Part shown: one piece after another, positions 21,561 through 32,700 of the stretch | Layout: every line of letters starts with the position of its first letter | How positions within the stretch are numbered: the stretch's first letter is position 1 | Assembly: GCF_001540865.1 (NCBI RefSeq) | Contig: NC_033631.1 | Location: 6,633,894-6,697,893 of the forward strand | Source of the DNA: Ananas comosus | Taxonomy: Eukaryota > Streptophyta > Magnoliopsida > Poales > Bromeliaceae | Direction of reading: 5' to 3' | Length of the DNA stretch: 64,000 bases | Program-made: the position numbers and the translations under genes | Notes under the pieces: model-generated | What the model was told of the DNA's origin: nothing | Databases searched by the model: none | Seen by the model: only the letters and a program-made list of their open reading frames with translations

Positions 21561-22494
21561 TCGAGACCAATCTGTACATGTCTCGGCGGACCTTAGAAGT
21601 TCTCGGTTTGCGTGAACGAGTCGCTTGATCGCTCAAATTACATAAAATGATAGAATTTTATGTAAATTGAGGGGCCTTAGTGCAATTGTGCACTTTGTGG
21701 CTACTGTGGGCAGTGCATGTGTGTGTGTGGTGACCTCTGGACTGATTGTCCATGATCCGATAGCCTTCGCGAAAATTGAGGAGTCGATTCCGGCGCGTTT
21801 TTCGGCGAAATTAGCCGAAAGAACGCGGTTTCGGTTCGGATTTCTTCCGACGTGGTTTGGTTATCCTGTAAATTATTGCTGAGCCTTGTTGGCTGGTCAC
21901 CATCATCATTTTGTGGGTTCGGTGATGATGGGTGAGCAACGGTGGGTTCCGGTGTCGAAATAGACACTTTCGGGAACCCGAATTCGTACAATTATCCGGC
22001 GATAATTGTGTAGTGGTGTTATCTTATGTTTGCTGCCAAAACATCCAAATTGGAGTGTTTTGGGGTAGCAGGTGACTCGTGACCCGAGTCGGTGAGTTTC
22101 GGGACACTTAGTGGGTCCTGACGGCGTCCCGGTGTGGTTTTCGGGACTTCTGGCGAGCTACGGTAATCGGTTTTGGGAAACCGATCTTCGTGAAATTATT
22201 TGTGGGGTTGTAGTTACTGTTGTTATTAGTTGTGGGTTAGATACTAACCCGGTGGACCCTCTATAGGTCCTGTCGACATTCTTTTGCAGTCAGGAGACAG
22301 ACGCGACATCCTTCAGGTGGGTTACTTCATCCGACGTCGGTACAGTGGTGCACGCTTGGTGACGGGTTCTTACCCTTACTCTTCTGTGTTACTATTCGCA
22401 TAGTATATTGAGCCTTGCACCCTTGTTTATTTGTTATACTCTACTCGTTGTTTACATGCTTAGTATCCTGAGTAAGGAGTACGAGTAGTTCTAT

Positions 22495-22720
22495 CTACAT
22501 AGCGTATCTGTTGACCTAGTTGGTATGTAGTTGCAATTCAGTATCTGTTGACACTAGTTGGTCGGTTGTTGCATTCCGTATTGTTGACCTAGTTGGTCTG
22601 TTGTTGCATTCAGTATCTGTTGATTAGTTGTTTGTGTGCATTCCGTATCTGTTGACCTAAATTGGTCGATTTCTCGTACTTCGTATCAGGGACCTTGTTG
22701 GTCAGTTGGACTCTGTGGAC
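22495..22720. repeat. Minisatellite, GTATCTGTTGACCTAGTTGG unit
   Basis: About five units of 40-50 bp share GTATCTGTTGACCTAGTTGG and GTTGTTGCATTC. The last units are more diverged. The array sits inside the retrotransposon mosaic, as LTR U3 repeats often do. Confidence 0.65.
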
Positions 22721-24017
22721 CTTGGGTCCAAGCAAACACATCGACTCTCTTGTCATGTGTTTCGATTTTGGTTGATCGGTTTGGCGTTGTACGTCTTGTT
22801 TCTGGCTTCGGCCTAGCACCGGCTTTAGCCGGATTTTTTGAGCATATCAGCATGATTTAGTCACAGCACTGTGTATTCTAGACACCAGGTTGGTTTAGCC
22901 ACCAACAAGAGGTGTACGTATCCAGATAGTTCGTCGATGACAAATGAATAAGCTCTCAGTGTGCTTTGTGACAGGCAACGCTTGAGGTTGCGGACCAATA
23001 TAGCAGCATCAGATTGGGTATATTTGGACTTATCGTCTGTGGTGACGCATATACTATAGTAGCAGTTGTCGCTTGTATATCTTCAGTTCTTTCGTTACAT
23101 TGTCTTGCTACTATAGTCTTTTTACATGTATACATTCAGTTGTTCATTACGAGACCGGTAGTTGTACTTTCTTTCATATACATGTTTCTTTCATTCATTA
23201 TTATTGCTTCGTTATTTTCTACTGATCCATACTGTTGTTAACTCTTCCTGATCCGCGTCAGTACTCCTCGCCTTCATCGGCTTGCGTAACCACTGGGGGG
23301 AGACACATGTTTACATGTTCTCACCTCCCTCACCATTTTAGGTATCGTCGGCGTGAGAGTTGAGGCGAAGTGAAACACGTTCGTAGTGGTCGCTAGAGCT
23401 TCGACCCAGTTTGTCGATCTACTCTTATCCTGTTTACTTTTGTTATTAATAGTGGTATTACATGGTTCAATTAGAGTATCAACTTGACGTTGAATGCTCA
23501 ATGGATTGGTTTTTATGGATTTACAAATCGTGGTTTCTACCCTCGAGGTAGTCGGTTTTCAAAATAGAGTTTCCGAGTGGGAAACAGTTTTAAAAGATAT
23601 TTTCGAATGTTTTGTGAATGAAATAGATTCCAAAAATAAAAGCTTCCGTGTGGGGAGCACTTTTAAATAAGATGTTTGTTGTATTGTGCATTGCATCATC
23701 CAGCGCCTAAGGAGTGCTTAGAGGCATGCATCATTATAAGGTCGTTAGCTGTATGGGAATGCATGTCATGAATTGATTGTCGATTGGTTAATATATGTTG
23801 TGGTTGAGATCCTGTTGTTAGTGCTGTACGCCGTGCAAATACAAAGGAGACTCTGTCGCATGGACAGAGGAGCTTTGTATTTGTGGCGGGTCTCGGTTAC
23901 GCGCGCGTGGGCCAGGTTAAAAAAAAAAAAAAAAAAATTGGCACGTCTTCCGCTACTCGGTTTCTAAATGGTAATGAATTTTAAAAAGTCTTTTAAAATC
24001 GGCCCCGGGGCGTGACA

Positions 24018-24394
24018 TCCTAGTGGGCTTCTGTTGTAGAATCGGAGAGTGACAGCAATAGCCCGGTTGCCACCTGGTTCTAGATGGTAGTTAAGCTGAT
24101 TCTTAGTTTCCACACAAAAGATTTTGGATGGTTTATTACATGCAACTTTTAAAATTTGCTTGACTCAGGTTATAGCCCTTGTTGCCCTTTATTCCCAAAC
24201 GCTGCGTTTGGTACGTAAAAAATATAGTTTTAAAATAATTACCGCTAAAATATAAGTTGATAATAAATAATAACAACCATTTGATAATTGTCACTATTAA
24301 ATTGCCACTAAATATCTATTTTGTTGTAGTACTTTCTCTCTCTCCCTCTTAAAATTATGAACTCTTTTCCTAATGTATTGTTGGTTTGATATAG
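24018..24394. other. Interval before the second CRNKL1-like exon
   Basis: About 380 bp between the LTR terminus and the captured exon. It ends in TTTGATATAG, a good 3' splice site. The pyrimidine-rich CTCTCTCTCCC run near 24335 fits an intron tail. No other feature. Confidence 0.4.
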
Positions 24395-24513
24395 CTTTGA
24401 GGAATACTATGACTACATATTCCCTAACGAAATTGCCATGATACCGAATTTGAAGATTTTTGAAGCAGCCTACAAGTGGAAGAGGCAGAAAGCGGACAAT
24501 GACGACAATCGAT
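24395..24513 (+). pseudogene. Crooked-neck-like last exon, copy 2
   Basis: Right after an acceptor (GATATAG) the frame reads FEEYYDYIFPNEIAMIPNLK, then IFEAAYKWKRQ and an acidic end with stop at 24511-24513. This is a well-preserved last exon of a CRNKL1/Clf1-type splicing factor, whose family tail is EEYYDYIFP..NLK. No HAT-repeat exon was seen upstream; retrotransposon DNA begins 380 bp away, so it is a captured fragment rather than a working gene. It is better preserved than copy 1 at 16181. Confidence 0.65.
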
Positions 24514-25135
24514 AGCAAAGAAACAATCTGATCACATATTTTCATTGTTATTAATTAGTTAGCTACTGAATATCAGTTTCTTCGGAAAAATCAATCACCT
24601 TTAGTTTGCTTGGATGGTTTGTGTCTCTGTATATGTTAGCTTTTCCTATGCCGTCTTCCCTGTGGAAGAGGCGGTTTGTCTTCCAATTAGTTTTCTAACC
24701 ATTTATCAGGCACATTATCAGAAGGATAAACAGATTTTCCAATCAATTGTACTAGTTCTTGTTTACTAATCTCTCTCTCTCCCCGTTCTTATCTTTTGCT
24801 AATAGTGTTAGCTAACCACTTTACTAATTTTCTGGTCAATTTTTCTTGTATATTACTTGTACTAGTTCTTTTTGTGTGAGCAAGCCTATCTTATAACAAG
24901 TCAATTTACTATTTTTTCTAGTGCAATTTTGCAGTCTCTCACTCGAACTTCTTCAACAGGACCACCGCTTTTGTTTTCGTGCTTTGTTATCTATTCATAC
25001 AAAACTTTTCTTTATTTTTTTGTGAAATTTAGGATATAAAAAGTAATTGATTATCTTTAAATTATTATGTGATGAGAGTCTATAGAATGATAACTTTGAG
25101 TTAATAGAGTGATGTTTTCTTTAAAAATATTTATA
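24400..25135. repeat. Duplicated segment, copy 2
   Basis: Same orientation and order as 16190-16870: exon tail, 3' UTR-like DNA and the AGAGTGATGTTTTCTTT block. It then diverges into AT-rich sequence and (TA)n. Confidence 0.75.
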
Positions 25136-25319
25136 TAATTTATTTAATTTATATTTTATATATAAATAATTAATTATATACAATATATATTTTTGTTATT
25201 TAGTTTTAGCAAAATAAAAATATAAATGCGAGCTTAATTATAAAAAGACTCATTTATATGTAAAGTTCAGCTATTAGTTTAAAGTCTAATGTTTAAAATC
25301 TTATAATTATATATTATAA

Positions 25320-25372
25320 TATATATATAATAATATATATATAGTATATATATATATATATATATATATTTA
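25320..25372. repeat. (TA)n microsatellite
   Basis: Nearly pure TA dinucleotides, next to a CGAGCC-rich element. Confidence 0.8.
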
Positions 25373-25389
25373 ATCTAATTTTTTTTAAT

Positions 25390-25572
25390 TTATTGTTCGT
25401 TGGCCAGCTCGTGAGCCAGCTCGTGTTCGGCTCGTTAATAAACGAGCCGAACACGAGCTAAATTTTTCGACTCGATACCTTAACGAGCTAGCTCGTGTTC
25501 GGCTCGTTTAATAAATGAGCCGAACACGAGCCAACCTCAGCTCACTCGTGTTCGGCTCGTTTACACCCTATA
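25390..25572. mobile_element. hAT-like MITE end, CGAGCCGAACACGAGC repeats
   Basis: GGCTCGTTTA and its inverse, with CGAGCCGAACACGAGC in both orientations, occur at least five times. The right end GGCTCGTTTACACCCTATA matches the common plant hAT tip (TAGGGGTGTAAACGAGCC inverted). The left end is lost in AT-rich DNA. Confidence 0.55.
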
Positions 25573-25599
25573 TGCTTGTAGACCCAGGAGCTTTATGTT

Positions 25600-26659
25600 A
25601 GGGTCATTTGCCTTTCAGACCCTGGTGCTTTATGCGAGGGTCATGTACAGGTAGAGCAGTTGTCGCTCACGCCTGAGGTCTACGGACCGATCGGCAGTTT
25701 CCAGATTGGGTATTTTTGGGACTTGTCGTCTGATTGACGCATATGATTATAGTAGCGGTTGTTGCATGCATACTTACAGTTCTTCCTTTATAGTTGTTTT
25801 GCTACTATAGTTGATATCCATGCATGCATTCAGTTTTTCCTTATAGTAGCGGTAGTTGTTCTTATACATCCTATTCATGTATATTGTTACTACTGTATTT
25901 AGTATATCTGCTCATATTATTGTTATTTCTTCCTGATCCGGTGAGTACTCCTCGCCTTCGTCGGCTTGCGGTACCCACTGGGAAGGGAGACATGTTTACA
26001 TGTTCTCACCTCCCCCACCATTTTTCAGGTATTGCTGGCAGTGAGGGTTGAAACGAGACGTGAGATACGTTCGTAGCGGTCGATAAAGCTTTCGACCCAG
26101 GTTATTGGTTTAGTTACTACCTTGCTTACTTCTGTTGATATCTCTTAGACATATGGTTCAATTTTTTTTTATTTACTTGCATATTTATACACATGGTTTT
26201 ATGAAGTTAAGTAAAACACTCCTAGTTTTCATGTAAAGGATTGGAAACGGTTTTCTACCCCTCGTAGTAGCGTATTTTAAAGTAAAAGGGTTTCCATGTG
26301 GGAAACAGTTTTAAAAGATTTTCTCATGTTTTTCTTGATCTAGTATTTCAAAACAAATTTTCGGGTAGGAAACATTTCAACTGATAGTTGTAGATTTATG
26401 TTCAAAACTCTGTTTATGAACCTGTGGTGAATGGTGTATGGATGTATGAATGTATGGATATTTGTATGTTCAGTGGTAGTGGTTGTATCCTGTTTGTACT
26501 TTTGTACTTGTGCGACGCCGTGCAAATACAGGGAGACTCTGTCCGTATGAACAGTGGACTCCCGGTATTTATGGTGGATCTGGCACACCTTAGGGGTTAG
26601 GTTTTCAAAAAAAAAAATTATGCTGTGTTTTTAACCTAAAGGGACCCCGGGGCATGACA
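25600..26659 (+). mobile_element. LTR piece, second copy of 22.95-24.02 kb
   Basis: It runs parallel to 22950-24017: the GATTGGGTATxTTTGGACTT block, GCTACTATAG, CTCGCCTTCxTCGGCTTGCG, ACATGTTTACATGTTCTCAC, and the closing GGGGCATGACA. The two copies are clearly diverged. No coding domain. Confidence 0.6.
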
Positions 26660-27050
26660 ATTCCAAAGAGGTATCTTCTTGGCTCAGGTCGGTAATAGGA
26701 GTTGCCACTTCAGGAACATTCGTTTTGAAATGATCGACACGGTTGAAATGATGATCTAAAGATAAAAACTCGACAGAAAGAGTCTGCTGCCGAGTCAAAA
26801 AAGAAGAGAGGTGAATTGACAAAGTTTTCGCAAAATATTTACCTGCGAGAGAAAGATTTGGCTGATCTATGAGGTCAAGAAGAAGTGCCCCAAGCTGATC
26901 AAATTGTTCCATATTTCGAGCCAAACTAGGAAGACCACTACTATATAGTCTTAAGCACTCATCCAATTTCTACCGAGTCTCAGCCGAAGTGGTGGTAGAG
27001 AGGTCTTCTTTTCGTTTGATTTCAGGCTCAAAGAGGCATGATATAGTTGA
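26631..27050 (-). pseudogene. ORF fragment, unknown protein
   Basis: The minus frame reads EPEIKRKEDLSTTTSAETR, one TAG, then KLDECLRLYSSGLPSLARN and LDLIDQPNLSLAGKYFAKT to SLEL. It looks like a helical, normally composed protein and differs from the surrounding LTR DNA. It is flanked by LTR termini at 26659 and about 27050, so it may be part of a retrotransposon ORF or a captured host exon. I do not recognise it. Confidence 0.35.
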
Positions 27051-27579
27051 AATTATTCTAATATCTGTTGCATTTACATTTCATACTTCCTATATCATAT
27101 CTATGCATCAGTTGACTTAGTGGTGTATCTCGCCACTCTCGGCGGCTTACCTACTGGGAACTATTATTTAATAGTTCTCACCCTCATTGGTTAGTTGTTT
27201 TTGTTTCAGAGCCTTACGTAGCGGGAAAGACTAGGGATCGTGGCAAGGGAGGCAACGACTAGTTAGAGCCTCACGATGTATGATAGTTGAAACCACAAAT
27301 TTATTTAGTGGCTTAATGTTGTGATGTAATTGTACTTTATGTGAGATCCTATGTTTTCATATTGTACCTTTGATTAGAATTGTTGTAATCTTGAGGTTTT
27401 AGTTCCAAATTTTTGTATCTAGCTATCTATACTCTCGCTCTGATTACCATGATTAGGATAGATTTTTCTATTGCTCTCTTTGACTGTTGTAGACGCCTTG
27501 TGCACACTGTGATTTTTGGTATGCACGGCGGGTCATGGCACGTGCCCGGCGGGCTTTCGCTGCAGCCCGTGGCGTGACA
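27051..27579 (+). mobile_element. LTR end piece
   Basis: Order of blocks: CTAGTGGTGTATCTCGCCACT, ACTGGGAACTATTATTTAATA, GTTCTCACC, CGGGAAAGACTAGGGATCG, and final GGCGTGACA. The same order is seen at 28960-29451. Confidence 0.6.
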
Positions 27580-27971
27580 TGCTAGACATTGAGAACATTA
27601 CTGTCATAAAGCGACATTTGACTTAGTAAACGGTTAAACCTTTACACTATGATATAGAGATAGACCTTTCGGTTGCTAGTACTTGTACCATGTTCCAGAC
27701 ATGCCTACCGTGGATATTGAGATGGATGATCATACTTGCTTGCCATTGTGCTCATTTGCACATGCTTGTGAGGGTCGCTTCCTATAAGCCGGTACTGCGA
27801 AGTTGGCCTACTCGACATAAGCTCGCCCGTGCGGGATTGGGTGCCTACTGGGTCGGGTTGGGACATGCTCATTTCTAACTGGGGAATGTTGGACTACCAC
27901 GAGCCATTAGGCGGTGCAAGCCGGACTACACTTGTGCGTGTCCCGATTTGGAATTGGAAAAATGACATTAA

Positions 27972-28782
27972 GGGCGTGTTTGGTTCGAAGTCGGAGTCGG
28001 AATCGGAATCGGAATCAAAATAAGCTGGAATCAGAATCGGAATGACTCATTACCTAATTCTGTTTGGTTTATCACCTAAATCGGAATCGGAATAAATCAT
28101 TTCCATTGTCGGTGTTTGGTTCAGGTGGATATAAAAAATGTAATCAAATTAATATACTAACATTGTCTTTATAATATATTAATTTAAATTCAAATTAAAT
28201 ATTAAATATTAAAAATTTACATCAAAATTTTGAAATAATGTCAAAATTTTAAATCTATTTTTTTTTAAAAAAATTAAACTTTTAAGTTGAGTGGATAATT
28301 TAAAATATGAAACTAAATTTTAATTTATTCAAATTCAAACTTAAAATTACAATTTAAATTTTAATTTGAATCCATAAATTTAATTTAAGTTTGAAATAAA
28401 ATTGAATAAAACTTTATATAAATTAAAATTTAATTTAAATTCAAATTCATAAGTTAGATTCGAAATACTTGATTAAATTTTAATTTTTAATTTAAGTTCA
28501 AATTAAAATTTAAAATTATATATTTATTTTTTAAATTTTAACTCATATTTTAATTAAAAAAGTTGAAAAAATAAATTTAATCCGAATAAATATTCATTCT
28601 GTCCGGATTTAACTTCCAATCCGGTCTAAGAGGCCAGATTGAAAAAAGGGGTGATTGGGGGATTCCCATTCCACTCGGGAATTGAAATCAGAATGGGACT
28701 CCCGCGTACCAAACACCCGCAAATGGATTCGCCCATTCCCATTCCGATTCCAGGGTGAAAAATAAGCGAACCAAACACGCCC
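27972..28782. mobile_element. Tourist/PIF-like element, 811 bp, TSD TAA
   Basis: Termini GGGCGTGTTTGGTTCG and CGAACCAAACACGCCC are perfect inverted repeats over 16 bp, flanked by TAA on both sides (27969-27971 and 28783-28785). GGAATCGGAATC repeats sit inside each end. The core (28150-28600) is AT-rich with no ORF. It is inserted in LTR-derived DNA. Confidence 0.88.
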
Positions 28783-28785
28783 TAA

Positions 28786-29451
28786 GTGAATAATGTGACA
28801 ATCATCACCATGTAGTGCATATTAGTGGACTCATTGGACATGCTCATTCATGATAGAATCGCATTATGCTAAGTAAAGGCATAGTAGTTTAGTAAATCTT
28901 ATTACTTGCTTATTATCCATTTGTTTATTTCAATTACATGCTTACGTACTACTTATGCCTTCATGACCTAGTGGTGTATTTCACTAATGTTGGCGACTTA
29001 CCCACTGGAAACTAGTGACTAATAGTTCTCATTCCCATTTTGTTACTGTTTTTGTTTACAGAGCCATCCACGTGGGAGAGGCTAGGGATCGCGGCAAGGG
29101 GGTCACATCTAGTTAATCGTAGCTTGGAGTATTTTACTAGGTGGTCATCTCTCCTTTTGTTTTAGTTGGAGAGAGAGATGTTTATACCTGATGTATAGAG
29201 ACCACCACTTTTGTATATAGTTTTATTCATGTGGATCTTGTGATGTATTTACCTTATGCATTATCATAGTTGTTCAGTTTTATTTTCCTACTTGTCTCTA
29301 GAGATTAGATGTATTTATGCTCTGATATCATACTAGATGTCATTATCTTTTCGTTTATTCATCGTATTATTGTAGACGCCTTATATGTTGTAGGCATATG
29401 GTGGGTCTGGACATGTACCAGGCGGGCTTCCGCTGGGTCCCGGGCGTGACA
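28786..29451 (+). mobile_element. LTR end piece, copy of 27.05-27.58 kb
   Basis: Same block order as 27051-27579, with ACTGGAAACTAGTGACTAAT, GAGAGGCTAGGGATCGCGGC and the closing GGGCGTGACA. Confidence 0.6.
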
Positions 29452-30330
29452 ATCAACGAGCAGATGCAACACAATAATTAAAATCGGGAAGAGGTCGCAA
29501 AGCACCATAATCGTGGTAGCCACCAAACAAACATAGGCAACACAGCCAGCAAGAACAAAGGTGAAAAAAAAATTCAATAAATTTCCAACCCCATACATAA
29601 AAAAGAATATGCAGCATAAAAAATTGGAACCGACCTACACCAACAGTGAGAAATTCGGGCGGAACTGATGGCGGTAGGGATGAAAAACACCAAAAAAAAT
29701 CAAAGGAAACCAAAGAGAAGTAAACAACAGGAAAAGAAAAACAAACTGCAAATAATCTGGTATTTATAAGCCATCTTTCTAAGCAAAAGACCGATCAATT
29801 TATCATAGAAGGGGCGGGAGACACACCCGGACGCGAACCATACTCCGTTTGTACCTGCCGTATCCTTCGAGCCATCTACATCGGCAACTGACTCCCACGG
29901 TGCCTTGGCGAGTTACAGAAGGGCATGTCACAAGGGAGCACGGCCTGCCTTTCGAGGCAGCAAAAAGATCTGCAAAAAATCTTAGAAGCCAAGGCCATAC
30001 CAACAACTCTACCAGGCCATGGCGGAGACGATGACAGAACCGCTCCTCTCCTGGCTCGGCGAGGATGGCCATGCCCGTCCTAGCAAAGACTTGGGTAACG
30101 GCGGACCGCCATGGAGGAGGTCGCAAGCAAGAGGGAGAAAAAAAATGGTGGAGAGAAAACAGGAACAATGAAGGGCCTAATGGCGTAACCCACCCAGAAT
30201 ATCTGCAGGGCCCATATATACGATGATCGGAAGCAGGACCCACCAGCCGTGGGTTGTGGAGAACGCGATCGAAAGCAGGACCCACCAGCCGTGGGTTGCG
30301 GAGAATGCTCAAGAGTTCCCAATTAGTAGT
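29452..30330 (-). other. Unassigned stretch with GC-rich ORF
   Basis: A minus frame at 30312-29803 (169 codons) contains two copies of a 14-residue unit (NPRLVGPA) from a 42-bp duplication, then an unrecognised Leu/Arg-rich sequence. CCTCCATGGCGG near 30115 would be a good start context in another frame, but that frame stops after 10 codons. It could be a promoter plus first exon of a captured gene. Confidence 0.3.
30225..30308. repeat. 42-bp tandem duplication
   Basis: Units 30225-30266 and 30267-30308 share AGCAGGACCCACCAGCCGTG with three or four differences. 42 bp is 14 codons, so the minus frame is kept. Confidence 0.8.
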
Positions 30331-30617
30331 TTATATAAATAGATAGATAGATGCTATTGAAATTTACCCGTCGTATTATAATTATTTGAAAAAAAAAATT
30401 AATATATTTTTTTTTGATAGAAAGAAATTTGATTAGTTGAGAAATTGATGACATGCGCTACTGTCATAAAAGGACCACTGTTTGTGTAATAATAAGAAAA
30501 GAGGAGGACGTGATAGATTTAAATTTTGAAATTTAAATGTGGCTAAGTCGAATTCAATTCAAGTCCAGTTTGAATCCAAACCCAAGCCCGAATATAACTC
30601 CACCCCAAATTTATCCC

Positions 30618-30618
<1 letters not shown>

Positions 30619-30664
<46 letters not shown>
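30619..30664. repeat. (ATT)n microsatellite
   Basis: About 15 ATT units. Read on minus it gives a poly-Asn frame with no meaning. Confidence 0.9.
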
Positions 30665-31225
30665 TCCTCCCCCTCATATGTTAAAAAAAAAAAAAGAGTA
30701 AAGAAAGGTGCGCCAGGAAGTTGGAGCACAACAAAAGAAGAGAAAAAAAGGGTGGTTAGTTGAGATTCATAAGAGATGTGGGTCCCACCATCTCTCTTAT
30801 GATAATCATATATCTTGTGTGTGGGCCACACAACAAAAAAAATCCTAACTTCCCATTCACCCCCATTCACCCCCATGTCAAAAAAAAAATAAATAAATAA
30901 ATAAAAAAGTTTTCCCACCTTCCCACTAACCTACTAAAATCTCTCCAATTAACCCACTAACCCACTAAAAAAAAACCTCCCATCTACTAACTAACTAGAA
31001 AACATATAAAAGAGAGAAAGATACGATGAAAAAGGGAGGATTTTTTTAGAGGTTGTTAGAGATCAACTGTTTAGGCAAAAAAAAAAAAGGGAGAGAGAAA
31101 GAAGGTCCGTTCAAAAAAAAGATAGACATATCTATTCAAAAAAATATATACGAAATATATTTTCTTTCTTCCACTTCTCACAAAAAAAATAATAATAATA
31201 ATACTCTGGTCCTCTTTTATCTACA
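30665..31225. other. A/C-rich noncoding DNA with TATA-like motif
   Basis: Runs of CCCACTAACC and poly-A, then ACATATAAAAGAGAG near 31002-31016, which could be a TATA box for a plus transcript entering the 306-bp array. There is no supporting ORF, so this is weak. Confidence 0.3.
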
Positions 31226-32085
31226 TCAATGGCGCTTAGCTGTCGGCGGAAGTAACGGCGCATCGGCACCACGACGGAGGTGACATCGACAACCGCGGCG
31301 GAGCTTCATCCGCCGGCGCTTAGCCGTCGGTGGAAGTAACGACGCATCAACGACCACGATGGAGGTGACATCGGAAACCACGGCGGAGATGATGTGAAGC
31401 CGGCGATCTTCCGTTTGGCCCTTAGCCGTCGACGGAAGAGAAGAATAGCCTCCATTCATCCCTACATTAGCAATGTCGGCAGAAGTAACGGCGCATCGAC
31501 GACCACGACGGAGGTGACATCGGCAACCACGGCAGAGATGATGTGAAGCTGGCGATCTTTCGTTTGGCGCTTAGCCGTCGACGGAAGAGAAGAACAGCTA
31601 TGGCGGAGCTTCATCCGCTTGCGCTTAGCCGTCGGCGGAAGTAACGGCGCATCGGCGACCACGACGGAGGTGACATCGGCAACCACGGCGGAGATGATGT
31701 GAAGTCGGCGATCTTCCGTTTGGCGCTTAGCCGTCGACGAAAGAGAAGAACGGTCTCCATTCATCCCTACATTAGCAACGTCGGCTGAAGTAACGACGCA
31801 TCGACGACCACGACGGAGGTGACATCGGCAACCATGGCGGAGATGATGTGAAGCCGGCGATCTTCCGTTTGGCGCTTAGCCGTTGATGGAAGAGAAGAAC
31901 AGCCATGGCGGAGCTTCATCCGCCAGCGCTTAGCCGTCGGCGGAGGTAACGGCGCACTGGCGACCACGACAGAAGATATAGAAGTCAATAATTTTTTTTG
32001 CTTGGTGCTTAGCCACCGGCGGAAAATAAGCACGGCCTCCACCGACAATAGAGATGGAGTTTCGTAAACAAAGAATGGCAATCAT
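31226..32085 (-). repeat. 306-bp tandem array with repeated ~100-aa frames
   Basis: CATTCATCCCTACATTAGCA recurs at 31453 and 31759, a period of 306 bp. A shorter word, GCTTAGCCGTCGxCGGAAG, recurs about nine times from 31229 to 32008. 306 is a multiple of three, so on minus each unit gives an almost identical frame (32081-31767, 31764-31462, 31459-31226), each with its own ATG and stop. Each reads SSLPSTAKRQTEDRRLHIIS and AVVADVTSVVVVDA. No domain is recognised. The frames may only reflect the repeat. Confidence 0.65.
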
Positions 32086-32700
32086 CTTTAAATACGTATT
32101 TAGCAACAATAGTAAATCATTGGCATTTACTATACTTGTTCACCATGCAATATTTGAAAGAAAGACTATGAGGTTGGACAAATCCCTCACATGCATGTAA
32201 ATTAATTACATGTAAGTTAATTATGGTGAATGGAGAAAAGGTGGCCGCAAGTTTGTTGTCCAATCATGGCTTTTGCTGCGGCTTCTTCAATTCCGATACT
32301 CCATCGGCCTCAAAATTTCGATGCTACTTCGCAAATTTTTCCGATCGCCGGTGCCTTTTTGTGTTAAAAGAGGAATCACCCATTCGAATTGATAGTCGCT
32401 TGCCAAAATATTGTTGCTCGTTACAGAGAGACGAGAAATTATTATTATGATGGGAAGTGGAAGAAAGAAAATATTAGCTTACATTCATCTAATCTCATTA
32501 AGCTTTGAATTAAGAAGTTCAAAATTTGAAATTATTTTGAACTCTCTTTAAATGGATAGACTTATTAATTTCACATGAGAAAGAGCATGCTTTGGCTATT
32601 TTTAATAATAAAATGAGATTTTATTTTATTTTGGTTTGAAACTCAAATTTAATTTCAAGACATCCAAACATAAATTGAAGTCTTCAATTTGAATCTCATG
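32086..32700. other. Noncoding stretch with small ORF
   Basis: One frame of 75 codons (32223-32450, plus) is Cys/Phe-rich and unrecognised. There are no element ends. It may be a captured exon, but evidence is thin. Confidence 0.3.

Larger units (their letters stand above)
17300..24017 (+). mobile_element. Decayed LTR-retrotransposon mosaic
   Basis: No RT, integrase or gag domain was recognised in 6.7 kb. The right end is GGGGCGTGACA, the LTR terminus also found at 26659, 27579 and 29451. Blocks such as ACTGGGAACT..AGTTCTCAC (near 19085) recur near 27155 and 28997. A leader with CCCCTAACCCTAACCCTAGC (20290) is followed by GC-rich DNA (20300-21110) whose long frames on both strands are compositional. 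It may be one large derivative lacking pol, or several nested LTR pieces. An N lies at 20403. Confidence 0.45.

Noticed and set aside
20324..21628. Pro/Arg/Ala-rich ORFs up to 216 codons
   Set aside because: They overlap in several frames and are due to CCG/GCC-rich sequence in the retrotransposon leader.
30559..30918. Poly-Asn protein
   Set aside because: It comes from the (ATT)n microsatellite read on minus.
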